Below, piece by piece: positions 1 through 12,368 of a DNA stretch of 64,000 nt. The notes beneath the pieces are model-generated. The model saw only the letters and a list, made by a program, of their open reading frames with translations, did no database searches and had not been told where the DNA came from. The position numbers were made by a program, and so were the translations under genes. Within the stretch, counting starts at the first letter, position 1. Every line of letters starts with the position of its first letter. The stretch spans positions 9,692,141 through 9,756,140 of the forward strand of contig NC_052670.1 of the NCBI RefSeq assembly GCF_016802725.1, read 5' to 3'. The DNA comes from Solenopsis invicta. Its lineage: Eukaryota; Arthropoda; Insecta; Hymenoptera; Formicidae.

Positions 1-918
1 TGTACATATCAGTGTTTGTCATTATCTAAGTATATAAAATTATAAATAATTATCTAGATAAAGATAATATTTATTTTGTTTTCTAGATTATTATATTATC
101 TTCATCTTAGATAAAAGTATTTTTTTTCAAATTATCTAAAATCTAAGATAATGTGAATAATAACAAGAAGAAGTATTGTCCTTAGACTTAACTTCCAATT
201 TATTCTAAAAAGAGAATTTTTCATAATAACAGGGTTTCGAAATTCATTATCAGTACTGAAAATTTATAGTATATGTAACTGTAGTACACGTAGTAGCATA
301 AACTATAGATTTTTAGTACTGGCAATGTATATTGGAATGCAGCTTAAATTGCACAGATCAGTAATAATGCATAATAGATAAAAACTGAATCAAAGAGGAG
401 AATTAAAGAGGAATATTTTTTGTCAGATTAAATTATTTGAAAAACTTTAGTTTTTAACAGATAAAGATTTAAAAATAAAAATATGAAAATATTGTTTTCA
501 CATCCTAATTTTTTTTACTCAATGGCAATATTATCTAAATAAAACCATGTATACTTTTATCTTTTATTTATATAAATTAAAATTAAATTATCTTTATCTA
601 AGATACATTTACATATATTATTTATCTTATTTTTATCTAATTAATTTTAAGTTATCTAAGCACAATACTAATTATGACAAAATAATATATTTTTTTATAT
701 TTGGTAATCTGACATGGATACATCAAATAATCAAATAAAAAAAAATCAAGTAAATAGACAATGTAAATTTTTGTATCATGTCTTTTTTACTTTTATAATT
801 TTATAATAAAACATCTGTATAAAAGCATACTATGTATACATATAAAAATGTAATATACAACAATAACGATTATTCTAGATAATATCAGATTTTCCATTGC
901 TATGTTTGATGTCGAAAC
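1..918. other. AT-rich intergenic DNA with TTATCTAAGATAA-type repeats and a small MITE
   Basis: No gene is supported here. Copies of a TTATCTA/TAGATAA motif recur at 20-155 and 530-660, a low-complexity repeat. A short imperfect TIR element lies at about 231-355: CAGTACTGAAAAT on the left and TTTAGTACTGGCAA on the right, ending near AATGCAGCTT. A better-preserved relative is at 18805-18905. The 63-residue open frame at 547-738 is Tyr/Ile/Phe-rich AT-driven sequence without a recognisable domain. Confidence 0.6.
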
Positions 919-2013
919 TCACGTATCTCTCGGTACGTGAACTTCAATATTTGCTTCGGTGACTAATTGTTCTGCAACGATACAGACGGCGGATTCGCGT
1001 CTTTGTTGATTCGAAACAATATCTAGGAGCGATTACAAAAGGAAGGTCAAAGTAAGGTCCCTTTCTTGCAGTTTTAAGTTAACAAAAAATTACATTACCT
1101 TCGCAATTCTTATCACATTCCATAATTGCTTGTTTGCGTTGAAAATATTGTATGTTTAATTGTATGAGTGTAGGGACAAATATGCAGTATCCAATGCAGG
1201 CTCCAACTACAAGGGCGATAGTGATATATGCGTTATACGTCATAACAGCCATCATCAGGATATAACCGAGCGCAGTGTGAAGGGACCAGTGCAATATTTG
1301 TAGTGTCCATCTCAAACAGTTTCCACTGAGAGAACACATTGAACAAAGACATAAAATAATAGACATGTTAAATTTTGTTTTTACAAGACACAATGTGTAT
1401 TCTTAAGCTATTATGAACTCCAGTGATCTTCATACTTTATTGTATTACATTTTCTACACTTCAATATAAAATATATAATCAAACGTTGAAAAAAAAAGAA
1501 AAATACAATTTAATTATAAAGAACAAGTCTAAATATTATATGTATATATTTTAAAGTGATTGATTTCCATCCAATTAACTTAATCGACAAGTACTTCAGT
1601 CAGCAGAACTGCTTAAAGCAAGATCTCTAATTATAATTTGTTGTCTGTTTTTTTTACATGTTAAACAATTCAAAATTATATTATAGGTTAACAAAATATT
1701 ACAGATAATATGCTAAATATCAATGAAGTTAATTGTTTCAAATACTGTTTGGAATGCATGGGTAATATACATTTATCACTTCAAGGAGATAAGAAAACAA
1801 CATACCATCTTGTATAACTTCTAAAATTTTTTGGTGTCACTCTAGATAAAAGGGATGAGCTCTCCGAAGAAGCAGAGGTCATCTTAGGTACACGTTTGAT
1901 CACAGTCGGTTGCAGATGAATCTGGGAGATTTTCATGGCCTCGTACAGTATTGCGAGGGCGGCTAGGCCCAGACAAGTCGCCACTAAACCCCATACTGTG
2001 GTAACGTTGTATC
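919..2013 (-). CDS. Ctr-family high-affinity copper transporter, 3' exons (SLC31A1-like)
   Basis: The gene imports Cu(I) across a membrane as a homotrimer with three membrane spans per subunit. Three exons on the minus strand fit together with consistent phases: 2013-1806, 1325-1099 and 971-919. The first encodes TM1 and the cytoplasmic loop (VWGLVATCLGLAALAILYEA), with a GTATGT donor. The second carries TM2 with the family MxxxM motif (MMAVMTYN) and TM3 with the GxxxG motif (GACIG), followed by a Cys-containing tail and a GTAATG donor. The third adds a short tail ending HVPRDT and a TGA stop. The N-terminal exon with the Met/His-rich ectodomain was not found upstream, where a mariner relic sits at 2048-2400. 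The family assignment is firm from the TM2/TM3 signature. The intron phases (2, 1) were checked by hand. Whether the 5' end is intact is unknown. Confidence 0.8.
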
Positions 2014-2047
2014 CTGAAAACAGGAAAAAGATTTAAACGGATGATTT

Positions 2048-2405
2048 ACAAGCATTGCCGGATATAAACTCTGCGCAAACTGAAAGGGAGCTTGCAGAAC
2101 AGCTTGGTGTTACGCGGCAAGTCATTTACATACAATGAGAACAATTCAGAAGAAAGGCAGATGAGTTTTGCATCAACGTCCGAAGACAAAAAAAAATTAC
2201 GGCGTGACACTGCATTCACTTTGATTTCAAAGTTGCGGAAAAAGGATGCTACCAACAACAATTGACCAATTTGAATGAGGCATTAGAAGAAAAGCCGTTT
2301 ACTGGCCAAGAAAGTCGTAAAGTAATTCTGCTTCACGACAATGCCCGACCACATGTTGCGAAAATGACTTCAAGACCATATCTTTGCGTTAAGTTGGGAC
2401 AGATC
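2048..2405 (+). mobile_element. Mariner-family transposase relic, internally deleted
   Basis: The translation starts with a helix-turn-helix-like stretch (SAQTERELAEQLGVTRQVIY) typical of the mariner DNA-binding domain. It then jumps to the catalytic region with ILLHDNARPHVAK, the mariner hallmark around the second catalytic Asp. In-frame stops and a large internal deletion remove the first catalytic Asp region, so it cannot encode an active enzyme. It lies just upstream of the Ctr exon, probably within that gene's intron. Confidence 0.85.
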
Positions 2406-3613
2406 TCTCCGATTCAAACTGCCTAGAACCTTATATAAATTAGGAGTACCTAAGAAAGTTTAGTAAAATCAGCCTAGCTTTGTGATTCAAAAAGTCTATC
2501 GAGTGGAATCATGAAATATCACGTATTATTATTGATATTCACCATTGTGTATCAAGGAGTAACAGATAACAGCAATGCATTTTGTTGAATTTTTCATATA
2601 AATATATCATACTATAAAATATTAAATCAGTATACTATATTAAATCATTTTTTATATAACAATATAAATTAGTTAAAATTGTATCGCTAAAAATATGCAA
2701 GGTAAATTAATTGTTCACCGTTTTGAAACAGTGAAACACTTTGAAATTTATATAGTTGTTTAAATGTCTTTTAAACGATTAAAAATTTTAACATTTGTCC
2801 ATTAAGATATAAAAGCAAAATATTCTAAGCAAGATAATTTACGTCAAAAGAAACTTTGTTTGAATTTATGCATGTACTTACGGGATATCAAGAATATTCT
2901 TATATTAAATGACATATTCTTTTAATAAATAAGTATTGTATAAATCACATAACATTATAAACAGAATATTATAAATGTGAAATGCATATGTATTTTTGAT
3001 AAATCAAATGAAAAAAAACCCCAACAGATAAGTGATTAATTACGCATATGAATATAATTAATTCTCGCGACCGTACTGATAAAGATCAGAATAGCCACTA
3101 AAAATACAGAAATACCTTTAAGAATTTAATAAAAAGGGTGGTGCAATAAATTTTGCTTTTCATTTTCAAAGAAAATGAACATTATTAATATAAAATTAAT
3201 ACAGATATGTAATATAGGTTTTCCTCGAAGGAACCAAGTTTACCAATATGTCTCCAATCACTTGAAAGAATAGCCTCGCAGAGAAATTTATCATAGAACA
3301 TCAACATCAATAGAACATCCTTCGATCAATCATCGAATTACTTCCAAAACATAAGCTTACCAATACTAATGGTAAATATCATAACAAAGGTTGGGCTAAT
3401 TTCGAGCTTGTTTTTTCCTTACCTCACTATTTCGCGTGCATTCCAAATTAATTGATATTTGGATTGTGCGCGAGAGTTAGTAAAGAAAATATCGCTATGC
3501 TAAAAATCAAAATGTGTAATTTGTACTTGTGAGCTCTGTCATAAAGAATAAAAGTAACATGTTTGATATCTCGTTGACACAATATAATGTATCACTATTT
3601 TGAAAATCACGTA
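2406..3613. other. AT-rich intergenic or intronic DNA
   Basis: No supported gene. A 25-codon ATG frame at 2511-2588 encodes a signal-peptide-like sequence (see findings) but is too short to call. The rest is AT-rich with no recognised domain. Confidence 0.5.
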
Positions 3614-3837
3614 GCAGCTCGAATCGAAATTTTACTTCTATTTTCAATCTTAATTAGATCTTTTGAGTTTTTACTTTGTATTTCAAAATGATAATTATCG
3701 GAAAATTTTACACTTTGAGAGATTTTTTCGACTTCTTAAAATCTTTTAAGACTTTCCACAAAAACCATAGTCAATAAAAGAGGTTTAAAAGAGATCGAAT
3801 TGAGGTCGAAAGTAGAAGTAAAATTTCGACTTGGGTG
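3614..3837. mobile_element. Foldback MITE, ~220 bp
   Basis: The left arm reads CGAATCGAAATTTTACTTCT. The right arm is its approximate reverse complement, ending AGAAGTAAAATTTCGACTTG. The arms extend about 45 bp with internal complementarity (GATCTTTT / AAAGAGATC). No coding capacity. Confidence 0.65.
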
Positions 3838-4954
3838 TATATTTACGTTCAAGCACGAACGTAAATCAATGTATCAATATTAATATAAAAGTCACTTAAA
3901 ATATGAACGTTTAATTGTAGATAAGCATGTGAAGAATCGACAAACCGTCATAATGCGTGCAGCGTGAGCATATGATAAACACATATTCCCGAGGATTCAA
4001 CACCGATTTATGATAGATCAGTTTATTTACATAGCCTTGCAAATAAACCTTCTATAAGAATGGATTCTTCGAATCTGGAGAAACCAATGTCGAACAATAA
4101 TAATGACTATCGTAGAAAAGACCAAGGTGTACGCGGTTCTTTTACGATAATTACCAAAGGAAAACAATTTTGAATTGGATGTCCAATTTAGTAAAAGTAT
4201 TGTCAGGACAATTTCCATATTCTGAACAGACACAGCAAATCAAACAGATACATGTCGACCATAAGTCAAAGGAATATCATCGATCGTCTTGCATGAATTA
4301 TATCAATCCATAATGAAGATAAGTAACATTACAAGTACGACAATAAATCAAAAGAGTACAGGCATAATAATCGGTATAACGATCGGTATAGAGCGATAGG
4401 GGGAAATACAGGGGAATCGCAGGCTGCGTACCAAGACAACAAGCCTTTGAAGATAAAGATTTTAGTATTAATATAATTTGTTTTGGGTTTTTAGAATTTT
4501 TCTATTTTTGTCTGATTGATATAAATTTAATTGGTTATTACGATGGAAACAATAGAATTTTTTGTGTAAATATTTTTCAACTAAATCTCAAATTAAATTT
4601 GATGAATAAAATTTAATACTATTTTATATTAAAAATAGAATATTTGTCAAATATTATATATATAAAAGTATTCCTTTCTGCAGTGTAAAATAAAAATATA
4701 TATTACACTCGGACTATGATACAAGATATTTTATATAATATCTATTGTATAATATTTCTTAAAAAAAGAGAAAAAACTTTTATGTATAATCAATAAAATA
4801 TTACGTCTGTTACAGGAAATCACAAATATGAACATGATAAACATAGCTAACCTAAGACAGCACTAAGACAACCCAAAACAGAACCAAATCAAGATCAAAT
4901 CATTTTTTTTTTTGTTGTTTCTTTACCCCCAGAGACTAATGTGATTGTGCTACC

Positions 4955-5127
4955 AACAATACATTACTACCCCACTCCATTATAGAAATAACAACGAACT
5001 ATCGGAAACTCAAGAGATTGTCAATATACAATCTGCAAGAAACATTTTGCCACGTCAAAGTATTTTTGCAAATTCTTTCAGCTCATCTGAGTTTAATCAT
5101 CCGAATTATGATTACTTTATTTTTTAA
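4955..5127 (+). repeat. Dispersed repeat copy 1, remnant of a coding sequence
   Basis: This ~170-bp segment is closely matched by 15920-16095. In the open frame both encode a Ser/Asn-rich sequence containing ILPRQSIFANSFSSSEFNHP, which suggests a decayed transposon ORF rather than a cellular gene. The family is not identified. The remaining DNA between 3838 and 5390 is AT-rich without gene evidence. Confidence 0.5.
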
Positions 5128-5390
5128 ATTACACATAATGGTGAGATTCGAATAGTATTAATAAGAACGGTTGTTTAAAGGGATATAATATTTACTGTGT
5201 TCTTGTACTTTAGAGGAAGAGGTGTGCTACATTCGCGAAGTTACATTATTTAACTTTTGGTTTTTTGTTATAAAAAATTCTATAAATATTACAAAGAACG
5301 AGATACTTAATAGTCGTGATTGCAAGTGTATAGCGTAGACGCGAGCGTTGGTGGGGTCCAGGGGCATGAGGGAGTGGCGGTGCCAACATA

Positions 5391-5547
5391 GGCCCGGTTT
5401 TTCATTATCCGGTTAACTTGTGGTTAAACTTAACCTGTTGTTTTATCCAATGAGCTTCACTCATGATGATGCTATAGGTGAAGCTCATTGGTTGAAACAT
5501 CAGGTTAAGTTTAACTACAAGTTAACCAGATAATGAAAAACCGGGCC
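5391..5547. mobile_element. Near-perfect palindromic MITE (GGCCCGGTTTTTCATTATC ends)
   Basis: The left arm GGCCCGGTTTTTCATTATCC and the right arm GATAATGAAAAACCGGGCC are complementary. Pairing continues inward through GTTAACTTGTGGTTAAACTTAA and CCAATGAGCTTCAC / GTGAAGCTCATTGG. The whole 157 bp forms a hairpin with a short loop near 5465. No coding capacity. Confidence 0.8.
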
Positions 5548-5624
5548 ATAGACGTATAATACAGACTGCACGTTCCCTATTCTGCCTATGTTAAAAAAAT
5601 GTTCTCATGTTAGAAAGAGACAAC

Positions 5625-5692
5625 TGATGTTGAAAGAGAGAGACAGAGAAAGAGAGAAAGAACAAGAGAGAGAGAGAGAGAGAGAAAGTTAC
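5625..5692. repeat. (GA)n microsatellite
   Basis: Purine tract of GAGA dinucleotides with a few interruptions. Confidence 0.9.
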
Positions 5693-6177
5693 TATTTAAA
5701 ACATGCTGTCTCTTTCTAAAGTGAAGACAACTTTTCAGCCAAACGCGCAGTTTATATATTTGTTATTTTAAAAAAGTTTAGAGCTTACGTGGGTTTAGAG
5801 AAAAATACTGTTGTGTTTTATGTCTAATAAAATACTTGGCTAATTGTATGATCTAATCTTTTTTTGGAATAGTTTTATATACTTGGCGTACATTTTTTCT
5901 TTTTTTTTAAAAAAAGATTTTTGTAGGGATCTCACTACTTTTTGGTACTCTTTTAATTGAAAAATGTTTTTACTTTTAAGAAGATTTTAAAAAAGGTTAT
6001 TATTATAAATAGCAAAATTCTTAATTATTTTCTCAACAAAATGTACAAATCAATCATATTTTCAATAACTGAAACAGTGTGAGAAGGTTATGGAACGATC
6101 TATTTCACCAGTCTTCCGTCAAGTACTAGCCTAGGCTTATCCTTCCCCTCGCCGCGCGCTTCTCACCGTCGCCTACT

Positions 6178-6420
6178 GGAGTACGTTCCAAAATCTAACT
6201 GATTACCATGGTCCGTTCCGAAATACTAATATGACTAATATGAATGGTTAATCAATGGTAACCGTTCCAAAACGCGCAGCTAATTAACCACGAAGGTAAT
6301 TTACTTACCTCACAAAATTATGAGGTTGAGAAGGTTATATACCATTACCAAAACGCGGGAGAGTATGAAACCACGGTTGATACCTTGGTTAACCAAGATT
6401 GCTTTCGGAACGTACCCTTG
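6178..6420. mobile_element. TIR element ending GGTACGTTCC
   Basis: The left end (TACGTTCCAAAATC) and right end (GATTGCTTTCGGAACGTACC) are inverted repeats enclosing about 240 bp. Repeated CGTTCC motifs and GGTTAA/TTAACC pairs lie inside. A 71-residue open frame crossing the right end has no recognisable domain. Confidence 0.5.
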
Positions 6421-8528
6421 TCGGGACGCGGTAGGCAGTCTTACGACTATGTTCTGTGATGAGCGCAACCGCCACGTCTTATGGTCTTATCTACCCATCA
6501 ACAACTACACCGCTGCTACGAGTGTGTCTGCATAAAACGCTTTGTGGGAAGACGTATTTTTTCAAAAGGAATCCGACTTATTCGGCCGCTAATTTGTTCT
6601 GATTATCACGATATTTTCACGTAAGTGTGCAGTTTGTGTATCCTACATATTATGAATATGCAATTGAACCACGATCCCGTTTTTTATATATATGTTTGTA
6701 TATATGAAATGGTACTACGTGTAATTTCGTCACGCCGCACAATGGGGTCAAATGAGAAATTGTGTTTCTTAATTGTCTACAACCTTTAATTCTTAACGGA
6801 TTTTAATGTTTTTTTTTTCTTAATTAAAGCTTAAATTGCTAACAAAGTTAAAGTTGCGTGAAGTTGCCCCCCCCCCATTATTAAAAATCTAGTAACGATC
6901 ATTACTATTCGATTGGTGGTTGTTTGGTGGTGTTTGGTAGTCCATTCCCGACGATTGGTAGTCGAAATTTTAATTAATAATACAAAAAAAAGACATACTT
7001 GCATGAAGTTGGCCCCCCTTTCATAAAATTTGACTTTTCAGACTGCATAAAAAATTATAACAGTAAGCATTTGTTTGGTGATTGCTTACTGACGTTTGAT
7101 AGTCCATTCTTGATGATTGGTAATTAAAATTGTAATTAATAATACGAAAAAAAGACATATGCTTGCGTGAAGTTAGCCTGCCTTTCATAAAATTCGGCTT
7201 TCCAGACTGCATAAGAAATTATAACAGTAAGCATTCGTTTGGTGGTTGCTTACTGACGTTTGGTAGTCCATTCTTGATTATTGGTAATTAAAACTGTAAT
7301 GAATAATACGAAAAAAGGACGAACTTGCGCGTGAAGTTAGCTCCGCCTTCATATAATTTGGCTTTCAGACTGTATAAAAAATAATAATAGTAAGCATTGG
7401 TTTGGCGGTTGCTTACTGACGTTTGGTAGTCCATTCTTGATTATTGGTAATTATAACTGTAATTAATAATGCGAAAAAAACATACTCGTGTGAAATTAGC
7501 CCTACTTTCTTAAAATGCGGCTTTTCAAACTGCATAAGAAATTATAACAATACGCTTTCGTTTAGTAGTCGCTTATATACTGACATTTGGTAATTAGAAC
7601 TGTAATTCATAATGCAAAAAAAAGGTATATGGTATCTAATTTTTAATGTTTATTATATTAATGTGATCCAAGAATTTATGTGATCTTACTTTTGTTAAAA
7701 TTTTTATTTTTTCTTATATTTTCGGTCCGTCTTATGGACCAAAACGTAACGAGCTATGGACTCAAAAAGATACGTGGTGAGTTAGGTTAAAAGAATCATT
7801 TACCGTAGAACACGGTGACTTTGGTACGTGAGATTACCATAGTACAGTAACACCTTTCAATTTAAAATTTTATACTCATATTTTCTATTGCCACAAAAAA
7901 TCGTGATCTAAACTTAACAAAGCAAATTTCTTTGTTTCAGCAGTTAATATTACCTCTCTCTGAAATTTTTAAAATTTAAAAAGTGTTGTATCAAAGTCAT
8001 CTGTTTTATAATTAAGGCATTTTGATAACATTATATACCTTCTATTGCAGAATGTATACATTGTAATTCTTTGAAGGGTATTGTTTAATGTCTTTGACGA
8101 AAGTCGAAAAGATGTTATCAAATCATGAAGATATTTTTTAGATATATTTTGAACGTCTTTGAAATCTGTCATCTTTCAGACTTTTGTATATGTCTGGAAT
8201 ATAATATATTAACTTTATTTAATTTAAGTTAAATGCATGCAACCATCTTCTTTACGAAAAGAAGCTAATGTTTTAATAACACACGTAAATATTTCTAATG
8301 AATTTTTGCCATTGGAAAAAAAGCGAAAAAGTCCGCGGAAGAATTGAAAAAAATCAATTTTTTCCTAACTTTTAAAACTATAATTTTGTCGTATATTTTT
8401 TCTGATAAATAAAAAATCTTTATGTGCGTGTAAAATTCATTATTCATTTTTTGTTTATTATAAAATAAATTTTGTATACTTATAAAATTTTTGAATGCGT
8501 TTTAATATAGCTGTACATGTTATATATA

Positions 8529-9462
8529 GGGGTGAGTGGAGTAAATTGGACCGTGTTCCAAATCGGACCTTTTTAATTTAAATGAATACGGTTAAGCCGA
8601 TTTGCTTGCCATTTATAATGTAAAGTCCTTATAAGACACCGAACATGTGACAGCAGTTTGATAGTTCTCTGTTATATCATTCACAGAGTAGACGCAAATA
8701 TGTATTTTCAGCCATCGTGCGAAAATTTTTTTAAAAAAGAAAATCCTTGTAAATTATTATTTAAAAAGCGTTAAAAATTTGAAAAATAATTGATTTAAGA
8801 TAATTAAAAAGTGTAGAATTAAAAAATATAAATTATTTTGTGATCTCTTTTGCAGTTTATTGTAAAAATTGTTCCAAAGTTTGAAAAGACTTTTGTCTAA
8901 ATCGGACTTTTACGTCGTTTGCAACCTGATCGTAGCACTGATAATCGGCCGATCAAATCTGGTCCTAGAAATGTTAAATTAGTAAAATATTATGAGTCAT
9001 GAGACTCAGAATAATTGAATTTTATTAATTTCAACTTTAATTATATAATAAGAATATCATAACAAGACCGAGAAAAGTCTAACTATATAAACTGTCACTA
9101 ATTTGTTTTTTTTTAATAAAATTTTTATTTTTTACTGTCAAATTGTTCGTTTTTATTTAATAAAAAAATACATTATAATCTTTTAAAATTTTATTTAAAA
9201 GCTGATAAAAATGGAAGTGTCCGATTTGGACCAGGGAGTGGTCCGATTTGAAATCAGTAGTTCGAAATCGGATCGGAAAAAGCGTTTTTACATTTTCCAT
9301 TATAATTTAACACAGATGAGAGATACGTCAAAATGGTCTCAAGCAAAAATGAAGGAAATTAAATTATCTTTCTATTGGCACCTTCAGTTTTACAATCGGA
9401 TTTTATTTGCGTCTTATAGAAAGCAAAAACTGCAGCTAGGTCCGATTTATCCCACTCTCCCC
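8529..9462. mobile_element. TA-flanked TIR element, 934 bp (GGGGTGAGTGGAGTAAATTGG)
   Basis: The left terminus GGGGTGAGTGGAGTAAATTG and the reverse complement of the right terminus (GGGGAGAGTGGGATAAATCG) match over about 25 bp. Both ends are flanked by TA, within TATATA on each side. TCCGATTT/AAATCGGA motifs recur inside, for example 8562, 8900, 9218-9268 and 9440. A 148-residue frame at 9211-9657 runs across the right end and out of the element and is not credible as a gene. Confidence 0.75.
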
Positions 9463-9481
9463 TATATATTAAAAAAAAATG

Positions 9482-9483
<2 letters not shown>

Positions 9484-9515
<32 letters not shown>
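9484..9515. repeat. (AT)n microsatellite
   Basis: About 14 uninterrupted AT dinucleotides. Confidence 0.9.
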
Positions 9516-10787
9516 CATTTTTTTAAATTTATATATATTACTCCATGCGGTTCTATCTTACAGTCTTCATGACAGTATTGCACTGAGTTCACTAGATCAT
9601 TATATATATTCCATGTGCTGTGTATTCTTCTTGCATATGCAATATAATGCTAATTAGTATATGCTATTATTCCAGCTAACCTATAAATTTAGTATAAAGT
9701 GATGAATTATAAATATATTGTGAGCAAGTGTAAAAAGAAATTACAAAATTATATTGCCATATTTTAAAAACAATTATGATTGCTAAAGCTACAATGTATT
9801 ATCAATAAATTTAAAAATACGAAAAGCATAGAATATATTTTTTATATTAAATAGAAAACTCCAACTGATATATAAAAACACAATATAAATGAAATGCTTT
9901 ACTGGTTATTGCTAAAACTTAGTGTTGATCTTTATTGTGTGTTTTTATATACATTTTCAAGTTCACGAAATTGCATGCCGGATAAATTTTTGGTCTTAAA
10001 ACACAATTCTAATTGTAAGTTAAACAAGAAACAATTATATCACGTTATTAAATTGGAAGAGAGAATTTATTCGCATTTAGTTTATTTTACTATCGATATA
10101 AACAGAATTAAAAAAAAAAAAAAATTGAATGAATCTTTTATTCAGATACATTATTTCTTTTTGTATTATTACAATTTTTCGACTACCAATCATCGGAAAT
10201 GGACTACCAAACGTCAATAAGCGACCACCAAACGAATGTCGCTTACTGTTATAATTTCTTATGCAGTCTGGAAAGTCGAATTTTATGAAAGGCGGGCCAA
10301 CTGTACGCGACCATGTCTTTTTTTTGTATTATTAATAACAGTTTTAATTACCAATAATCAAAAATAGACTACCAAACGTCAGTAAGCAACCACCAAACGA
10401 ATGCTTACTGTTATAATTTTTTATGCAGTCTAGAAAGTCGAATTTTATGAAAAGGGGACGGGGGCCAACTTTACGCATGCATGTCTTTTTTCGTATTATT
10501 AATTACAGTTTTTATTACCAATCATCAAGAATGGACTATCAAACGTTAGTAAGCAACCACCAAACAAATGCTTACCGTTATAATTTCTTATGCAGTCTGG
10601 AAAGCCGAATTTTATAAAATGGGGCCAACTTTACGCGAGTGTCTTTTTTTGTATTATTAATTAAAATTTCGACTACCAGTCGTTGGAAATGGACTACCAA
10701 ACACCACCAAACAACCACCAATCGAATAGTAATGATCATTACTAGATTTTTAATAATGGGGGGGCCAACTTCACGCAGCTCAAAGTT

Positions 10788-12368
10788 AAAAGGGAACCTC
10801 GTGTAAAATCGATTTTTTTCACATTTTCTGTTTTTTTGCTGAAATTGTTAAGAAATTATTTCAAAAATATGAAAAAAAAACCTTAGAAAGTTATAAGAAA
10901 CTTCCTTTTGTGTTAATTTCAAAGTAAAATAAGTCGGCATCAATGGCTAAAGCGCGTAGATGTTCAACTTTAAACGTCTTTTTCTCAAAACGCAAAATTT
11001 TGCGCGCCGGTCAATGTAACTCAAAAACTATCTTGACCGATCATCTTCAAATTGCTCATTCTTCAACTATCTGGCCTCAGCATATAGAGGAGTAAAGGGT
11101 AATATAGCACCCATTTTCATTTTATTGAATCATTTTGTTTATAATTAATATTTTCTATTGAAACTTGAACGATTATATTCGTCAAAATGTTGTTTGACAG
11201 ATTCTAGGCTCAAAATAATGAGATATTTATTATTTAGGACGTGATTTATAAAAATCTAATGGTCTGTATAATCGGTAGCAGAAAAAAGTGGTTGTAATAT
11301 GGCTATCTATAAGAATAATTTAAAAAAGTTAGTTTAGTTTAAAAGAAACACAGTATCTTGTTACAAAATTATGTATTTTTAATTTTCCATTGTTTAGAAT
11401 TTTTCTAATATAGAATTTTCTTGCGTTCAGAAACTTTAAAAATACCATTAGAAATTTAGTTAGAAATGTCATTTTATCCCTGTTTAACATTAAACAACAA
11501 GCATAAAATAATGTTTTTAATGTTTCTAAACACCGCTCTCTAGAATGACGATCGATTTATTGAAGAAATATTTCAATATAAAAATTTTGCTTAAAAAGCT
11601 ATATTAATAAAATTCCATGTTATTGTTTTAACTTTGTATAACTCAAAATGTGTATAGCTGAATAAAAAGGTAAATAATAAAAAAAACACTCAAGTGTATG
11701 TATATTCGTGTGATAATACACTCAAGTTTAAGAATAATGAGAAAGTATGAGTAATTAAAGGTTAAAGGTGAACCTTGAAAAAGTTTAGAAGTGCTCAAAA
11801 GTAAAAATGCCTTATAACAATTGTCACTTATTATGTATTGTCATATTAATATCACTAAAAAACGGCGGGCTATTAAATGACTAACTCCATAAGCAATTGT
11901 TAGAATACGTCATCTAATAACGGAGATAATAGGGGTAACCATATTGTCGACAGTAGCCATAATACCCTCTTCTCCTCTACCTATCCGATCATTAATATTT
12001 TGCTTTAAACAATAATTATTAACAATTGTTTAAAGTGCTTTTTTTATTTATGTCGCCGTTTTAGCGATTTTATGAATTTTTTTAATTATTTAAGCCATAT
12101 GCTATGCGTTTTTACATAAACTAATAAAATTTTCTTGAAATTTTTGTTTCACATTAATTTTGTGACCTTGGCGTTGCCTGGCACAAATTCAAGACGCCAA
12201 CTTCAAGCAGCTACTGTGCCGCCATTTTTAAATTTTTCAACACCAAAAAAAATTTTTTCAATTAGCCTAAATAGTAAATATTATCATGTACTTTGTCTAT
12301 ATTCAATAAATTTTGTCATTTAAAAAAAAATAGAGAAGAACCAGCTGTTTACACAAGGTTCCCCCTTA
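10788..12368. mobile_element. TIR element, ~1.58 kb (AAGGGAACCTCGTGTAAA ends)
   Basis: The left end AAAGGGAACCTCGTGTAAAA pairs with the right end TTTACACAAGGTTCCCCCTT. It abuts the large foldback element on the left and contains a nested 891-bp element at 11087-11977. A 62-residue frame near its right end (12135-12323) has no known domain. No transposase remnant recognised. Confidence 0.6.
11087..11977. mobile_element. TA-flanked TIR element, 891 bp, copy 1 (GAGGAGTAAAGGGTAATA)
   Basis: The ends GAGGAGTAAAGGGTAATA and TATTACCCTCTTCTCCTC-like are inverted and flanked by TA dinucleotides. The entire element is nearly identical, in opposite orientation, to 18997-19889. A shortened relative is at 52706-52952. 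No intact ORF, so a non-autonomous family. Confidence 0.8.

Larger units (their letters stand above)
6856..10775. mobile_element. Large foldback element with ~160-bp tandem repeats in inverted arms
   Basis: The left end GCGTGAAGTTGCCCCCCC and right end GGGGGGGCCAACTTCACGC are inverted repeats about 3.9 kb apart. The left arm (6856-7640) carries roughly four tandem units of ~160 bp, each with a TTTGGTAGTCCATTC-like core, a GCATAAGAAATTATAACAGT-like segment and a GTGAAGTTAGCC-like segment. The right arm (10150-10775) carries the same units in opposite orientation. The core (7640-10150) is AT-rich and holds a nested TIR element at 8529-9462. The architecture resembles FB/Galileo-type foldback transposons. 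No transposase was recognised. Confidence 0.75.

Noticed and set aside
9211..9657. 148-codon plus-strand frame
   Set aside because: It crosses the right terminus of a TIR element and an (AT)n run; no domain.
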